Shown here: positions 1 through 5,772 of the stretch, one piece after another
Position numbering within the stretch: position 1 is the first letter of the stretch
How the letters are laid out: each line of letters starts with the position of its first letter
Source: an uncultured Clostridia bacterium
GTDB lineage: Bacteria > Bacillota > Clostridia > Oscillospirales > Acutalibacteraceae
Assembly: GCA_946405475.1 (NCBI GenBank)
Contig: CAMJHI010000074.1
Coordinates: forward strand, 1-9,158
Direction: 5' to 3'
DNA: 9,158 nt
Translations under genes and position numbers: made by a program
Notes under the pieces: model-generated
Seen by the model: only the letters and a program-made list of their open reading frames with translations
What the model was told of the DNA's origin: nothing
Databases searched by the model: none

Positions 1-1350
1 CGTGACGTAGAGCATAGAGCCGCTTTCGATCCGATCGGGCAGCGGCGTCTCGACCCACTCGTAGGCTTCGTTGACGGTCATGCACTTGTCAACGGTGTAA
101 TCGCCCGCGTCGATCTTCAGCTTTCGATCCCGTTTTTCGGATACGTTCGCGATCAGCAGCGCCTGCCCGTCCTCCCCTGCTGCGGCCAACGCATAAAGAT
201 CATCGGCCAGCCGCAGGTTTTTGATCTCGGCCTGATGCCCGAGGCGGTACATCTGCCCGAACGCCCAGAAGCCGTAGTAAGCCGGGGAAGGCTGACGCCC
301 CTTCATAAACAAACCGGACCACAGCGTCGCGTCATCGTCGCCGTTATAATAATGTGCCAGATCGAGGCCTTCGTTCTGGAACATGATGAGCATCGACGTC
401 TGATTGGCACCGTTGCGGCGGTCGAGCTTGTCGTTTTCCGTGGGGTTGTAGTTCCACTCGTCGCAGATGATCTCCGCGTCGCCGTAACCAGCGTTGGCGA
501 GATTTTCTCTGACGTAGTCAATGTAGCGCGCGTTCTTTTCGGTGGTGGTGTAGCTGTGCCAGGTGAAAAAGTCCATGGGAGACTGATGCTCTTGGATATA
601 AGCGAGGAAATTTTGGAAGTAAGTCACAAAGTATTGGTTTCGCGGGGTCGCGCCGTTGTTGATGACGTTCGTTTTCGTCAGCGCATAAAAGCCGCAGGAG
701 CCGTAGCCGCCGATTTTCAGCGCGGGGAATTTGCCCTTCAGATATTTGGCGGCGGTATCGTAAAGGCGGAAGAACTCTTCGTCGGTGCCGATCCAGAAGT
801 GGTTATCCGAAACATCGTCGCTGTTTTCCGGCTCGTTCCAGATCTCCCAGTATCTGATGTTGTAGCGGAAACCGTCCGCCCAGCCTTCGTTGTAGTGGAG
901 AATGATGTGCTCGCAAATCTGCGACCATTTGTCGTAGTCGGCGGGCGGCACAAGATGGTCGTGGTCTGCCACGGGGTTGCTGTAGCTGATGCCAAGACGG
1001 AAGAACGGCTCCATGCCCGTGTCGACGATCGACGCGAGAACCTTGTCGCTTTCCGCAAAATGATAGGAGCTTTCGTCGTTGACGTCCGCCGAAAAATCGG
1101 GGAAAATGCGGTGGATGTCGGTGCAGTTGATGTCGTGCGTGCGGCACGAGGTCATGTTCGCCTCGGTAAAACGGCGGTTGACTTCGCTGTTCACCTCATA
1201 CTCCGGCATGCGGCCGATGTTGTGCACAGGCCGCATGTCACCCACGGCGTGATCAAAGTCGACGCGGATCACATTGGGCGTGAAGATCAGCTGAAAAAGG
1301 GACGCGAAAAAAGTAAGGATCGCCAGGAACACGCGGAACAGTCTTTGCAT
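1..1350 (-). CDS. GH39-like glycoside hydrolase with N-terminal hydrophobic leader (partial, C-terminus beyond left edge)
   Basis: This frame is open for 450 codons from ATG at 1350 to the window edge without a stop. Residues about 7-25 (LFRVFLAILTFFASLFQLIF) form a signal peptide or membrane anchor, so the enzyme is probably exported or cell-attached. The rest looks like a retaining clan GH-A (beta/alpha)8 hydrolase. RYWEIWNEPE (167-176) carries the expected acid/base Glu173 after Asn. AEIICDEWN (292-300) carries the expected nucleophile Glu298 at the end of a strand. TWHSYTT (264-270) and the early block FFRLGISYSNP also fit beta-xylosidase or iduronidase-type GH39 proteins, in which the pair hydrolyses glycosides by double displacement. 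The last 60 residues look like the beginning of a beta-sandwich domain. AAAGGAGG lies 8 nt before the ATG and overlaps the stop of the upstream P-loop kinase gene, so the two are probably co-transcribed. Substrate is unknown; GH5- or GH30-like assignment is a less likely alternative. Confidence 0.8.
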   Translation of the reverse strand, partial: MQRLFRVFLAILTFFASLFQLIFTPNVIRVDFDHAVGDMRPVHNIGRMPEYEVNSEVNRRFTEANMTSCRTHDINCTDIHRIFPDFSADVNDESSYHFAESDKVLASIVDTGMEPFFRLGISYSNPVADHDHLVPPADYDKWSQICEHIILHYNEGWADGFRYNIRYWEIWNEPENSDDVSDNHFWIGTDEEFFRLYDTAAKYLKGKFPALKIGGYGSCGFYALTKTNVINNGATPRNQYFVTYFQNFLAYIQEHQSPMDFFTWHSYTTTEKNARYIDYVRENLANAGYGDAEIICDEWNYNPTENDKLDRRNGANQTSMLIMFQNEGLDLAHYYNGDDDATLWSGLFMKGRQPSPAYYGFWAFGQMYRLGHQAEIKNLRLADDLYALAAAGEDGQALLIANVSEKRDRKLKIDAGDYTVDKCMTVNEAYEWVETPLPDRIESGSMLYVT

Positions 1351-1364
1351 GATGAAATCCTCCT

Positions 1365-1883
1365 TTATTCTTCAGGAACAGAACCTGTTTGTATTAAATC
1401 AAGAAATGCGGCCGCTTCTTCTCTGCCTTGAAAAACGTATACCTCACGACCGTCGGCATATTTTTGAATTCGTTCCAGAACGATCGGGCGGTTGACCGCA
1501 TTGTATTGCAGTACAGAATCGACAAATTCCGGATCGACTTCATCGACCGGCTCCACCCACGGCATATCCGGCCGGGCAGTACCGCGCCTTGCCATGATCC
1601 CCTCATAGCAGACCTCGGTCGGATAATCGAGAAAAATGATCGTGTCGCAATGAGCCATGCGCAGTTCCATGGTCGCGCCGTAATTGCCGTCGATGATCCA
1701 TTCATCCGCCGCAACGAGCTTTCGGACTTCTTCGAGCATCTGTTCTTTCGTAAGAAATGTTTTGTCTGCCCGCCAGCGGATCAGATCCAGCGGATAAAGC
1801 GGCAGACCGGTGATCGCATGGAGCTGCCGCGAAAAAACGCTTTTGCCGCTGCCCGGACAGCCGATCACGATGACTTTTTTCAT
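1365..1883 (-). CDS. FlaR-like P-loop nucleotide kinase (adenylate kinase-like 'topology modulation' family)
   Basis: The protein has 172 residues. MKKVIVIGCPGSGKS opens it with a Walker A loop (GCPGSGKS, 8-15) right at the N-terminus, as is usual in this family. EWIIDGNYG (61-69), DTIIFLDYP (80-88) and RGTARPDM (100-107) match the conserved IDGNY, FLDxP and RPDM blocks of proteins annotated as DNA topology modulation protein FlaR, which are adenylate kinase- or shikimate kinase-like folds. The biochemical role of the family is poorly defined; a small-molecule or nucleotide phosphotransferase is the natural expectation. The frame is open upstream to 2042, but that extension is low-complexity repeat translated by chance. 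The ATG at 1883 has an AAGG-type site upstream and places the Walker A correctly. The stop at 1365-1367 is 14 bp from the glycosidase gene, indicating an operon. I saw no convincing sigma-A promoter directly upstream. Confidence 0.85.
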   Translation of the reverse strand: MKKVIVIGCPGSGKSVFSRQLHAITGLPLYPLDLIRWRADKTFLTKEQMLEEVRKLVAADEWIIDGNYGATMELRMAHCDTIIFLDYPTEVCYEGIMARRGTARPDMPWVEPVDEVDPEFVDSVLQYNAVNRPIVLERIQKYADGREVYVFQGREEAAAFLDLIQTGSVPEE

Positions 1884-1904
1884 AATAATAACTACCTTAT
1901 TAAA

Positions 1905-1930
1905 TCGGAATTTGCTATTGCTAATTCCGA
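1905..1930. repeat. Perfect inverted repeat upstream of P-loop kinase gene
   Basis: TCGGAATT (1905-1912) and AATTCCGA (1923-1930) are exact reverse complements separated by 10 nt (TGCTATTGCT). The dyad lies 21 bp upstream of the kinase start at 1883. It could be an operator, or in the transcript a hairpin just ahead of the ribosome binding site. It borders the heptamer repeat region and may be part of the same mosaic. Confidence 0.6.
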
Positions 1931-1933
1931 AAT

Positions 1934-1968
1934 ACTGAAGACTTAAGACTGAAAACTGAATAATGAAG
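1934..1968. repeat. Heptanucleotide tandem array 1 (ACTGAAG type, 5 units)
   Basis: Five consecutive 7-nt units: ACTGAAG, ACTTAAG, ACTGAAA, ACTGAAT, AATGAAG. Each differs from the consensus at no more than two positions. The array is in the spacer between the ribokinase and P-loop kinase genes and is followed at once by a 6-bp hairpin. It has no coding value. Confidence 0.75.
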
Positions 1969-1969
1969 G

Positions 1970-2014
1970 GAAGCCTTCGGCTTCGGATTAAAAATGGGTA
2001 AGGGCGAAGCCCTT
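1970..2014. repeat. Two short hairpins between heptamer arrays
   Basis: GAAGCC-TTC-GGCTTC (1970-1984) and AAGGGC-GAA-GCCCTT (2000-2014) are both perfect 6-bp stems with complementary-looking 3-nt loops. Read on the minus strand, the second is followed 5 nt later by TTTTT (1994-1990), so it could act as a weak terminator of the rsmJ-ribokinase transcript. The T-run is short and displaced, so this is uncertain. Confidence 0.6.
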
Positions 2015-2020
2015 CCACCA

Positions 2021-2062
2021 TTTCGCCTTTCGCCTTTCGCATTCCGCCTTTCGCATTATCGA
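2021..2062. repeat. Heptanucleotide tandem array 2 (TTTCGCC type, 6 units)
   Basis: Six consecutive 7-nt units: TTTCGCC, TTTCGCC, TTTCGCA, TTCCGCC, TTTCGCA, TTATCGA. The sequence is unrelated to the arrays on either side, but the period is the same. The minus-strand reading is a run of GGCGAAA. The array is noncoding and lies between the ribokinase and P-loop kinase genes. Confidence 0.8.
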
Positions 2063-2082
2063 GCCGACAGCCGGAAAGCTGT

Positions 2083-2117
2083 TTGCTATCCGCTATTTGC
2101 TATCTGCTATCCGCTTA
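2083..2117. repeat. Heptanucleotide tandem array 3 (TTGCTAT type, 5 units) reaching the ribokinase stop
   Basis: Five consecutive 7-nt units: TTGCTAT, CCGCTAT, TTGCTAT, CTGCTAT, CCGCTTA. The final unit covers 2111-2117 and so contains the ribokinase stop codon (TAA on the minus strand at 2117-2115). Upstream of it, ACAGC and GCTGT form a small stem. Confidence 0.8.
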
Positions 2118-2996
2118 AATCAGTTCTTCCGCGGTGGGGATGGATTCCGCCGCGCCGGGGCGCTGCACGGTGATCGACGCGGCGCGGGTGGCGTAAGCCA
2201 TGGCGGCGCGCGTGTCGCCCGAGCGGATCATTTCCGCCAGATAAAAGCCGCTGTATGTATCGCCCGCGGCGGTGGTATCCACCACGCTGACCTTGCGGCA
2301 CGGCTCGAAGAAGCAGCCGTCTTTGTTCACACAATAGCTGCCCGCCGCGCCAACGGTGAGCAGGATTTCGGTATTAGTGTAATATTTATGCAAAGCATTT
2401 GCAATTTTATTAAAATCAGCTTCCTTTGTCCGCGCCAGAAACGCGCCCTCGATCTCGTTGACACACAGCACGTCGACCAGCTCAAGCGGATAGGACAGCA
2501 CGTCCTCCGCCACCGGCGCGGCGTTGAAGAACACCTTCAGCCCCTGCTTTTTGGCCGATCGGATCAGATGGGGCACGTTGGCGATCTCGTTTTGAATAAC
2601 GAGCCAATCCCCCGCCGCAAACGCCGCAACGGTGCGGTCGATCTGCTCCTCGTCGATCTGCCGGTTGGCGCCGCCGTGCAGCAGAATGCGGTTTTCGCCG
2701 TGACAAACCTCAATGATGGCGTGCCCGGTCACAGCGGCTTCATCCCGGATCAGATAATCGGTGCGAACGCCGTTTTGGGTCAGGTAATCAACGAACGGCT
2801 GCCCGTCCGCCCCGACGCGCCCGGCGTGATAAACACAAAGGCCCGCCTTGCGCATGGCAATGGACTGGTTCAGCCCCTTGCCGCCGAAGCCGCGGCGATA
2901 GCTGTCAGCGGCCAGCGTTTCTTTCGGCTGCACAAAATGGTCGGTCTGATACACGTGATCGTAGTTCAACGACCCGAAAGATAGGATCTTGGTCAT
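2115..2996 (-). CDS. Ribokinase-like PfkB-family carbohydrate kinase
   Basis: The protein has 293 residues and is a cytoplasmic ATP-dependent sugar kinase of the ribokinase/PfkB fold. GFGGKGLNQSIAMRKAG (36-52) is PfkB signature 1, including the ribokinase-type GGKGxNQ motif that contacts the sugar. DTTAAGDTYSGF (240-251) is signature 2, with Asp246 as expected catalytic base and the preceding AAG as anion hole. CVNEIEG (178-184) corresponds to the NxxE magnesium motif, and FFNAAPV (156-162) to the NPAPA strand of ribokinases. Ribose is the most likely substrate, but deoxyribose, a nucleoside or another sugar cannot be excluded. The start at 2996 has AGGAGG 5 nt upstream, preferable to an ATG at 3020 inside rsmJ. 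The gene starts 13 bp after the rsmJ stop and is probably translated from the same mRNA. The C-terminus ends at PTAEELI, slightly shorter than typical ribokinases, exactly where a heptamer array begins. Confidence 0.88.
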   Translation of the reverse strand: MTKILSFGSLNYDHVYQTDHFVQPKETLAADSYRRGFGGKGLNQSIAMRKAGLCVYHAGRVGADGQPFVDYLTQNGVRTDYLIRDEAAVTGHAIIEVCHGENRILLHGGANRQIDEEQIDRTVAAFAAGDWLVIQNEIANVPHLIRSAKKQGLKVFFNAAPVAEDVLSYPLELVDVLCVNEIEGAFLARTKEADFNKIANALHKYYTNTEILLTVGAAGSYCVNKDGCFFEPCRKVSVVDTTAAGDTYSGFYLAEMIRSGDTRAAMAYATRAASITVQRPGAAESIPTAEELI

Positions 2997-3009
2997 GGTT
3001 TCCTCCTGT

Positions 3010-3768
3010 TTAATGCGCAAAAACGTAGCAATCGTAACGGATTGCTTTGCCTGTCAGCGAATAATCCGGCTTGTGTTCTGTCAAGGCTTCGCCCTTGACA
3101 GGCCGTTTGACAACGATTTTTTTCGGGTTGGCTTCCACGGCGGCGGCGAACAGCTCCGCCCCGTTTTCGCAGGGCTGTTCCAGGCGCTGGAGAAGCTGAA
3201 ATTTCTTTTTGACCAACGCGGATTTCTGCCGCTGCGGGAACATCGGATCGAGCAGCACCACGTCCGGCGGCTGCGGCAGAGCGGGCAGCGCGGCGACGCT
3301 GTCTGCCTCATGCAGATCCATGCGGGCAACAGTTTCCGCCAACGCCGGATTTTTTGCCGCCCGTTCCAATCCGTCGCGCAGCAGCGCGGCAATGACGGGG
3401 TTGTACTCATACAGCCGCACCGAAAAACCGGCGGCAGCCAGCAGGATGGAATCCTCCCCCAGCCCGGCGGTCGCGTCGACGACCAGCGGGCGTTCCCTGC
3501 CTTTGATGCGGCAAGCTTTGACCAGCATTTCCCGCTGCAGGTTGCCCGGCGACAGGCGCTTGCGCTCTTGGTCAAAATCGACCGTGAGCGACAGGCTCCC
3601 GTCGGTCAGCGACAGGCCGTCCGCGCCCGCGCACAGGTATAGCCCGCCCGCTTCATCGTGCTCGGTGACGAGCGTTGTGTTGAATTGTTTCGTTAAGGCT
3701 TCTGCCTTTACAGTGTTGCCGCCCGCAGGCAGCAGAATGCGCACCGGATCGGTCGAATTGTTTTGCAT
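3010..3768 (-). CDS. rsmJ: RsmJ-like 16S rRNA (guanine-N2) methyltransferase
   Basis: The protein has 252 residues, matching the length of the RsmJ (YhiQ) family. It is a class I Rossmann-fold SAM-dependent methyltransferase. VVDATAGLGEDSILLAAAGF (96-115) is the SAM-binding motif I with the characteristic DATAGLG of RsmJ. Glu121 in LYEYNP is placed to bind the SAM ribose. VVLLDPMFPQRQKSALVKK (170-188) closely follows the RsmJ signature DPMFPxxQKSALVKK, and VVKRP (219-223) matches the conserved KRP near the end. Escherichia coli RsmJ makes m2G1516 in 16S rRNA; here the same target is inferred from the signatures, not shown. The start at 3766-3768 lies about 25 nt from the inferred transcription start of a near-consensus promoter and has GGAAGAA upstream. 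The stop is 13 bp before the ribokinase start, forming a two-gene operon. Confidence 0.85.
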   Translation of the reverse strand: MQNNSTDPVRILLPAGGNTVKAEALTKQFNTTLVTEHDEAGGLYLCAGADGLSLTDGSLSLTVDFDQERKRLSPGNLQREMLVKACRIKGRERPLVVDATAGLGEDSILLAAAGFSVRLYEYNPVIAALLRDGLERAAKNPALAETVARMDLHEADSVAALPALPQPPDVVLLDPMFPQRQKSALVKKKFQLLQRLEQPCENGAELFAAAVEANPKKIVVKRPVKGEALTEHKPDYSLTGKAIRYDCYVFAH

Positions 3769-3800
3769 GGGTCGTTCTTCCGTTCGATTTTGTTGATTTA

Positions 3801-3828
3801 ATTATAGCATATTTACCGGAAAAGTCAA
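3801..3828 (-). promoter_or_regulatory. Sigma-A promoter of the rsmJ-ribokinase operon
   Basis: On the minus strand the -35 TTGACT (3828-3823) and -10 TATAAT (3806-3801) are separated by 16 bp. The bases TGC just before the -10 form an extended -10 motif. Transcription should start near 3794, leaving a leader of about 25 nt before the ATG at 3768. The -35 lies inside the T-run of the preceding terminator. Confidence 0.85.
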
Positions 3829-3863
3829 AAGCAAAACGCGCCCCGTATCGAAACACGGGGCGC
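3821..3863 (-). terminator. Intrinsic terminator of the GH3-family gene
   Basis: A perfect 9-bp GC-rich stem is formed by GCGCCCCGT (3838-3846) and ACGGGGCGC (3855-3863) with an 8-nt loop. On the minus strand it is followed by GTTTTGCTTTTGACTTT. It begins 12 bp beyond the GH3-family stop codon and is correctly oriented only for the minus strand. Confidence 0.88.
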
Positions 3864-3875
3864 TGAAAACGGTGT

Positions 3876-5606
3876 TTACTTTTGGCTCTCTTTCCATTCG
3901 GTCACGGCGGAAGAATCTTCCGTGACGACGTGGGAGAAGAAGAAGTCCTTGCGTTCGGGGGTGTTGATGACGGTGACGGGCTTGATCTGGTTGAGCACCA
4001 CGCCCTTATTGCGCAAATAATCCTGATAATCAGTGTAAGTGCCTTCCTTGAGGATCAGGATCTCGGGACGGTTGAGCATGCCCCAGCGTCTGTATTTGAA
4101 ATACTTTTCGTTGGTCCCCTTCAGCTCTTCGTCGAGCGTGTCGATCATCTTCTGACGGGTCTCTTCATCCGGCATCGTTTCCGGCTCGGTGAGCATGCAG
4201 TAACGCGGCGGATTGGTGGAATAATCGCCGTAAAAGCTGTAGCCCTTGAACCCGACGCCGCATTTTTCCGCCGTGGCGGTCGCCGCAGCATCCACCATTT
4301 GCGTGGTGGTCTTTTCGTTGGCGATGTTCATGCTCAGGTTCTGACGGTAAAGCAGCTCAACACGAGGCGTATTATTATACATGCCGGTGACGTGCACCAC
4401 GTCTTCCATTTTATATCGGTACAGACCGGAATAATTGGAAACCACCAGCTCGTAATCCTTGCCGACCTCCAGCTCGTCGATCAGCAGAGGCGCCGCGTCT
4501 TCCTTCGCTTTTTCTTCGCCGTCTTCCACCGGCAGGAATTCAAAGAAAATGCAGTGCGGCAGCAGGCAGGCGTCGTTGCAGTTGAGCTCCGTCGGCGCGG
4601 CAAAGAAGCCTTCGGCGGCGGCATAGCCCATGTTGTGCAGCGGCAGATCGCCGACGTACTTGCGCAGCTTTTCAATATAGACCGACAGGCTCGAGCCCAT
4701 CATGCCGTAGCCCCAGGTGAGCTTCGGCCAGATGCGCGGCGCGATCGGATCGTCAAAGCCCTTTTCAAACTCTCTGCGCAGCTCAGCGGCGCGCGCCGGG
4801 TTGGGCTTGAACATTTTGGAATATTCTTCACGCAGTTCGGGCGTGCACTTGACGTTGGGGTCGATGACGCCCTTTTCGATGTTGTCGCAGAGCATCTGCC
4901 AGTTATCCTGCAGGTAATCGAACATCGTCGTCAGCAGCGTGACCACGATGGAGCCGAGGTAGCTGACGTTGCGGTTTTCGAGCGCGAAACGGAGCTGGAA
5001 ATAAGAGGTGTCGATCAGCTCCTCGTGCTCGGGGCAGAGCAGTGAATAGGGCGAGGTGCAGAAAAAGCGGATGATCGACTTGAGGTAGGTCAGCGGGATC
5101 TGCGCGGCGCCGTTGCACTTTTTGCCGTCGGCCAGCGGATGCCCGGAGAGCACCAGCACCAGCGGACCCATCGAGGCGGGCAGGCGTTTGCCGCGCTGCT
5201 TCAGCCAGCGCTGCGCCACCGCCACGCTGACGGAAAAGCCGATGCACTGCATCTTCCACAGATCGTTGACGCCCTTGGGCAGGATCTTCGGCTTGCCCAC
5301 GGAGCCGGAGGACGAACAGTAGCGGATGTTGCGCCCGGAAAACATCAGGCGGTCTTCTTTGTTATTGATCATGCGGTCAACGTAAGGCTCATAATCGGCA
5401 TACGTGGAAAGCGGCACGTTCTTCTGATAATCTTCAATGCCCTTGATCGCGCCGAGATTCAGCTTTTTGCCAAGCTCGCAGTTTTTGTTGCGCCGCAGGA
5501 TCCTGCTGAGCACTTTTTTCTGCGCTTTCATCGGATTCTTCGTGAAATGATCGATTTCCCACAGCGAAATATTGCCCAGGAAAACGCCCAGATCGGAAAA
5601 TGGCAT
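3876..5606 (-). CDS. GH3 (auxin-responsive GH3) family acyl-adenylating enzyme
   Basis: The protein has 576 residues, the full length of GH3 proteins, a branch of the ANL adenylating superfamily. Plant GH3 enzymes activate a carboxylic acid with ATP and transfer the acyl group to an amino acid; the role of bacterial members is largely unknown. Three nucleotide-binding motifs are present in order: YCSSSGSVGKPKILP (96-110), the Ser/Gly-rich phosphate loop; MGYAAAEGFFA (326-336), the Y/F-x-x-x-E adenine motif; and SGLYRYKMEDVVHVTG (393-408), the YRYxxxD block that binds ribose at Asp402. NEKTTTQMV (430-438) matches the conserved hinge region following motif 3. No signal peptide or membrane helix is seen, so it is cytoplasmic. 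The ATG at 5604-5606 has GGGAGGG upstream and lies about 20 nt from a predicted transcription start. The gene is monocistronic, ends in its own terminator, and is divergent from a small secreted-protein gene. Confidence 0.88.
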   Translation of the reverse strand: MPFSDLGVFLGNISLWEIDHFTKNPMKAQKKVLSRILRRNKNCELGKKLNLGAIKGIEDYQKNVPLSTYADYEPYVDRMINNKEDRLMFSGRNIRYCSSSGSVGKPKILPKGVNDLWKMQCIGFSVSVAVAQRWLKQRGKRLPASMGPLVLVLSGHPLADGKKCNGAAQIPLTYLKSIIRFFCTSPYSLLCPEHEELIDTSYFQLRFALENRNVSYLGSIVVTLLTTMFDYLQDNWQMLCDNIEKGVIDPNVKCTPELREEYSKMFKPNPARAAELRREFEKGFDDPIAPRIWPKLTWGYGMMGSSLSVYIEKLRKYVGDLPLHNMGYAAAEGFFAAPTELNCNDACLLPHCIFFEFLPVEDGEEKAKEDAAPLLIDELEVGKDYELVVSNYSGLYRYKMEDVVHVTGMYNNTPRVELLYRQNLSMNIANEKTTTQMVDAAATATAEKCGVGFKGYSFYGDYSTNPPRYCMLTEPETMPDEETRQKMIDTLDEELKGTNEKYFKYRRWGMLNRPEILILKEGTYTDYQDYLRNKGVVLNQIKPVTVINTPERKDFFFSHVVTEDSSAVTEWKESQK

Positions 5607-5633
5607 AGGTATCCCTCCCTTTCAATTCGATTT

Positions 5634-5662
5634 ATTTTACACAATTTTTCGGTCGCTGTCAA
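5634..5662 (-). promoter_or_regulatory. Sigma-A promoter of the GH3-family gene
   Basis: On the minus strand a perfect -35 TTGACA (5662-5657) is followed after 17 bp by -10 TAAAAT (5639-5634). Initiation is expected near 5627, about 20 nt before the start codon. The -35 sits in the exact centre of an inverted repeat (5648-5671). Confidence 0.88.
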
Positions 5663-5671
5663 CGGACCGAA
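5648..5671. promoter_or_regulatory. Operator-like dyad centred on the GH3-gene -35 box
   Basis: TTCGGTC (5648-5654) and GACCGAA (5665-5671) are perfect 7-bp inverted arms 10 nt apart. The -35 hexamer at 5657-5662 lies symmetrically between them, with 2 nt on each side. A dimeric repressor bound here would block RNA polymerase. The operator role is inferred from position and symmetry only. Confidence 0.55.
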
Positions 5672-5680
5672 CGAAATAAT

Positions 5681-5700
5681 TTATTGCCAGAATGCAATAA
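5681..5700. repeat. AT-rich inverted repeat between the divergent promoters
   Basis: TTATTGC (5681-5687) and GCAATAA (5694-5700) are perfect 7-bp arms with a 6-nt spacer. The dyad lies between the two divergent -35 boxes (5657-5662 and 5722-5727), a suitable place for a regulator acting on both promoters. No transcript should cover it, so a DNA-level role is more likely than an RNA hairpin. Confidence 0.5.
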
Positions 5701-5721
5701 AAAAGAATAATAATATGAGCA

Positions 5722-5750
5722 TTGACACGCGTTCGCGCGTGTGCTATACT
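5722..5750 (+). promoter_or_regulatory. Extended sigma-A promoter of the secreted-protein gene, with dyad in the spacer
   Basis: A perfect -35 TTGACA (5722-5727), a 17-bp spacer and -10 TATACT (5745-5750) preceded by TGC (extended -10) predict initiation near 5757 and a leader of about 24 nt. The spacer region holds a perfect dyad, ACACGCG (5725-5731) TTCG CGCGTGT (5736-5742), overlapping the -35 box by three bases. It could be an operator. Confidence 0.85.
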
Positions 5751-5764
5751 ATGGACAAATCTAA

Positions 5765-5772
5765 AAAGGAGG
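5765..5772 (+). promoter_or_regulatory. Ribosome binding site deciding the start at 5781
   Basis: AAAGGAGG ends 8 nt before ATG 5781. Together with the promoter at 5722-5750 and the signal peptide that starts at this ATG, it excludes the long in-frame N-terminal extension that begins at 5139. Confidence 0.85.

Noticed and set aside
235..1431. 398-codon plus-strand open frame
   Set aside because: It is antisense to the GH39-like gene, whose minus-strand frame has catalytic motifs, a ribosome binding site and a leader peptide. The plus-strand frame has none, and its length comes from codon bias.
1884..2042. N-terminal extension of the P-loop kinase
   Set aside because: The extension translates the heptamer repeat region and would displace the Walker A motif from its usual N-terminal position.
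1934..2117. CRISPR-like array
   Set aside because: The units are 7 nt, contiguous and without spacers, and there are no cas genes.
3882..5045. 387-codon plus-strand open frame
   Set aside because: It is antisense to the GH3-family gene and shows only Val/Arg-rich shadow sequence with no recognisable motifs.
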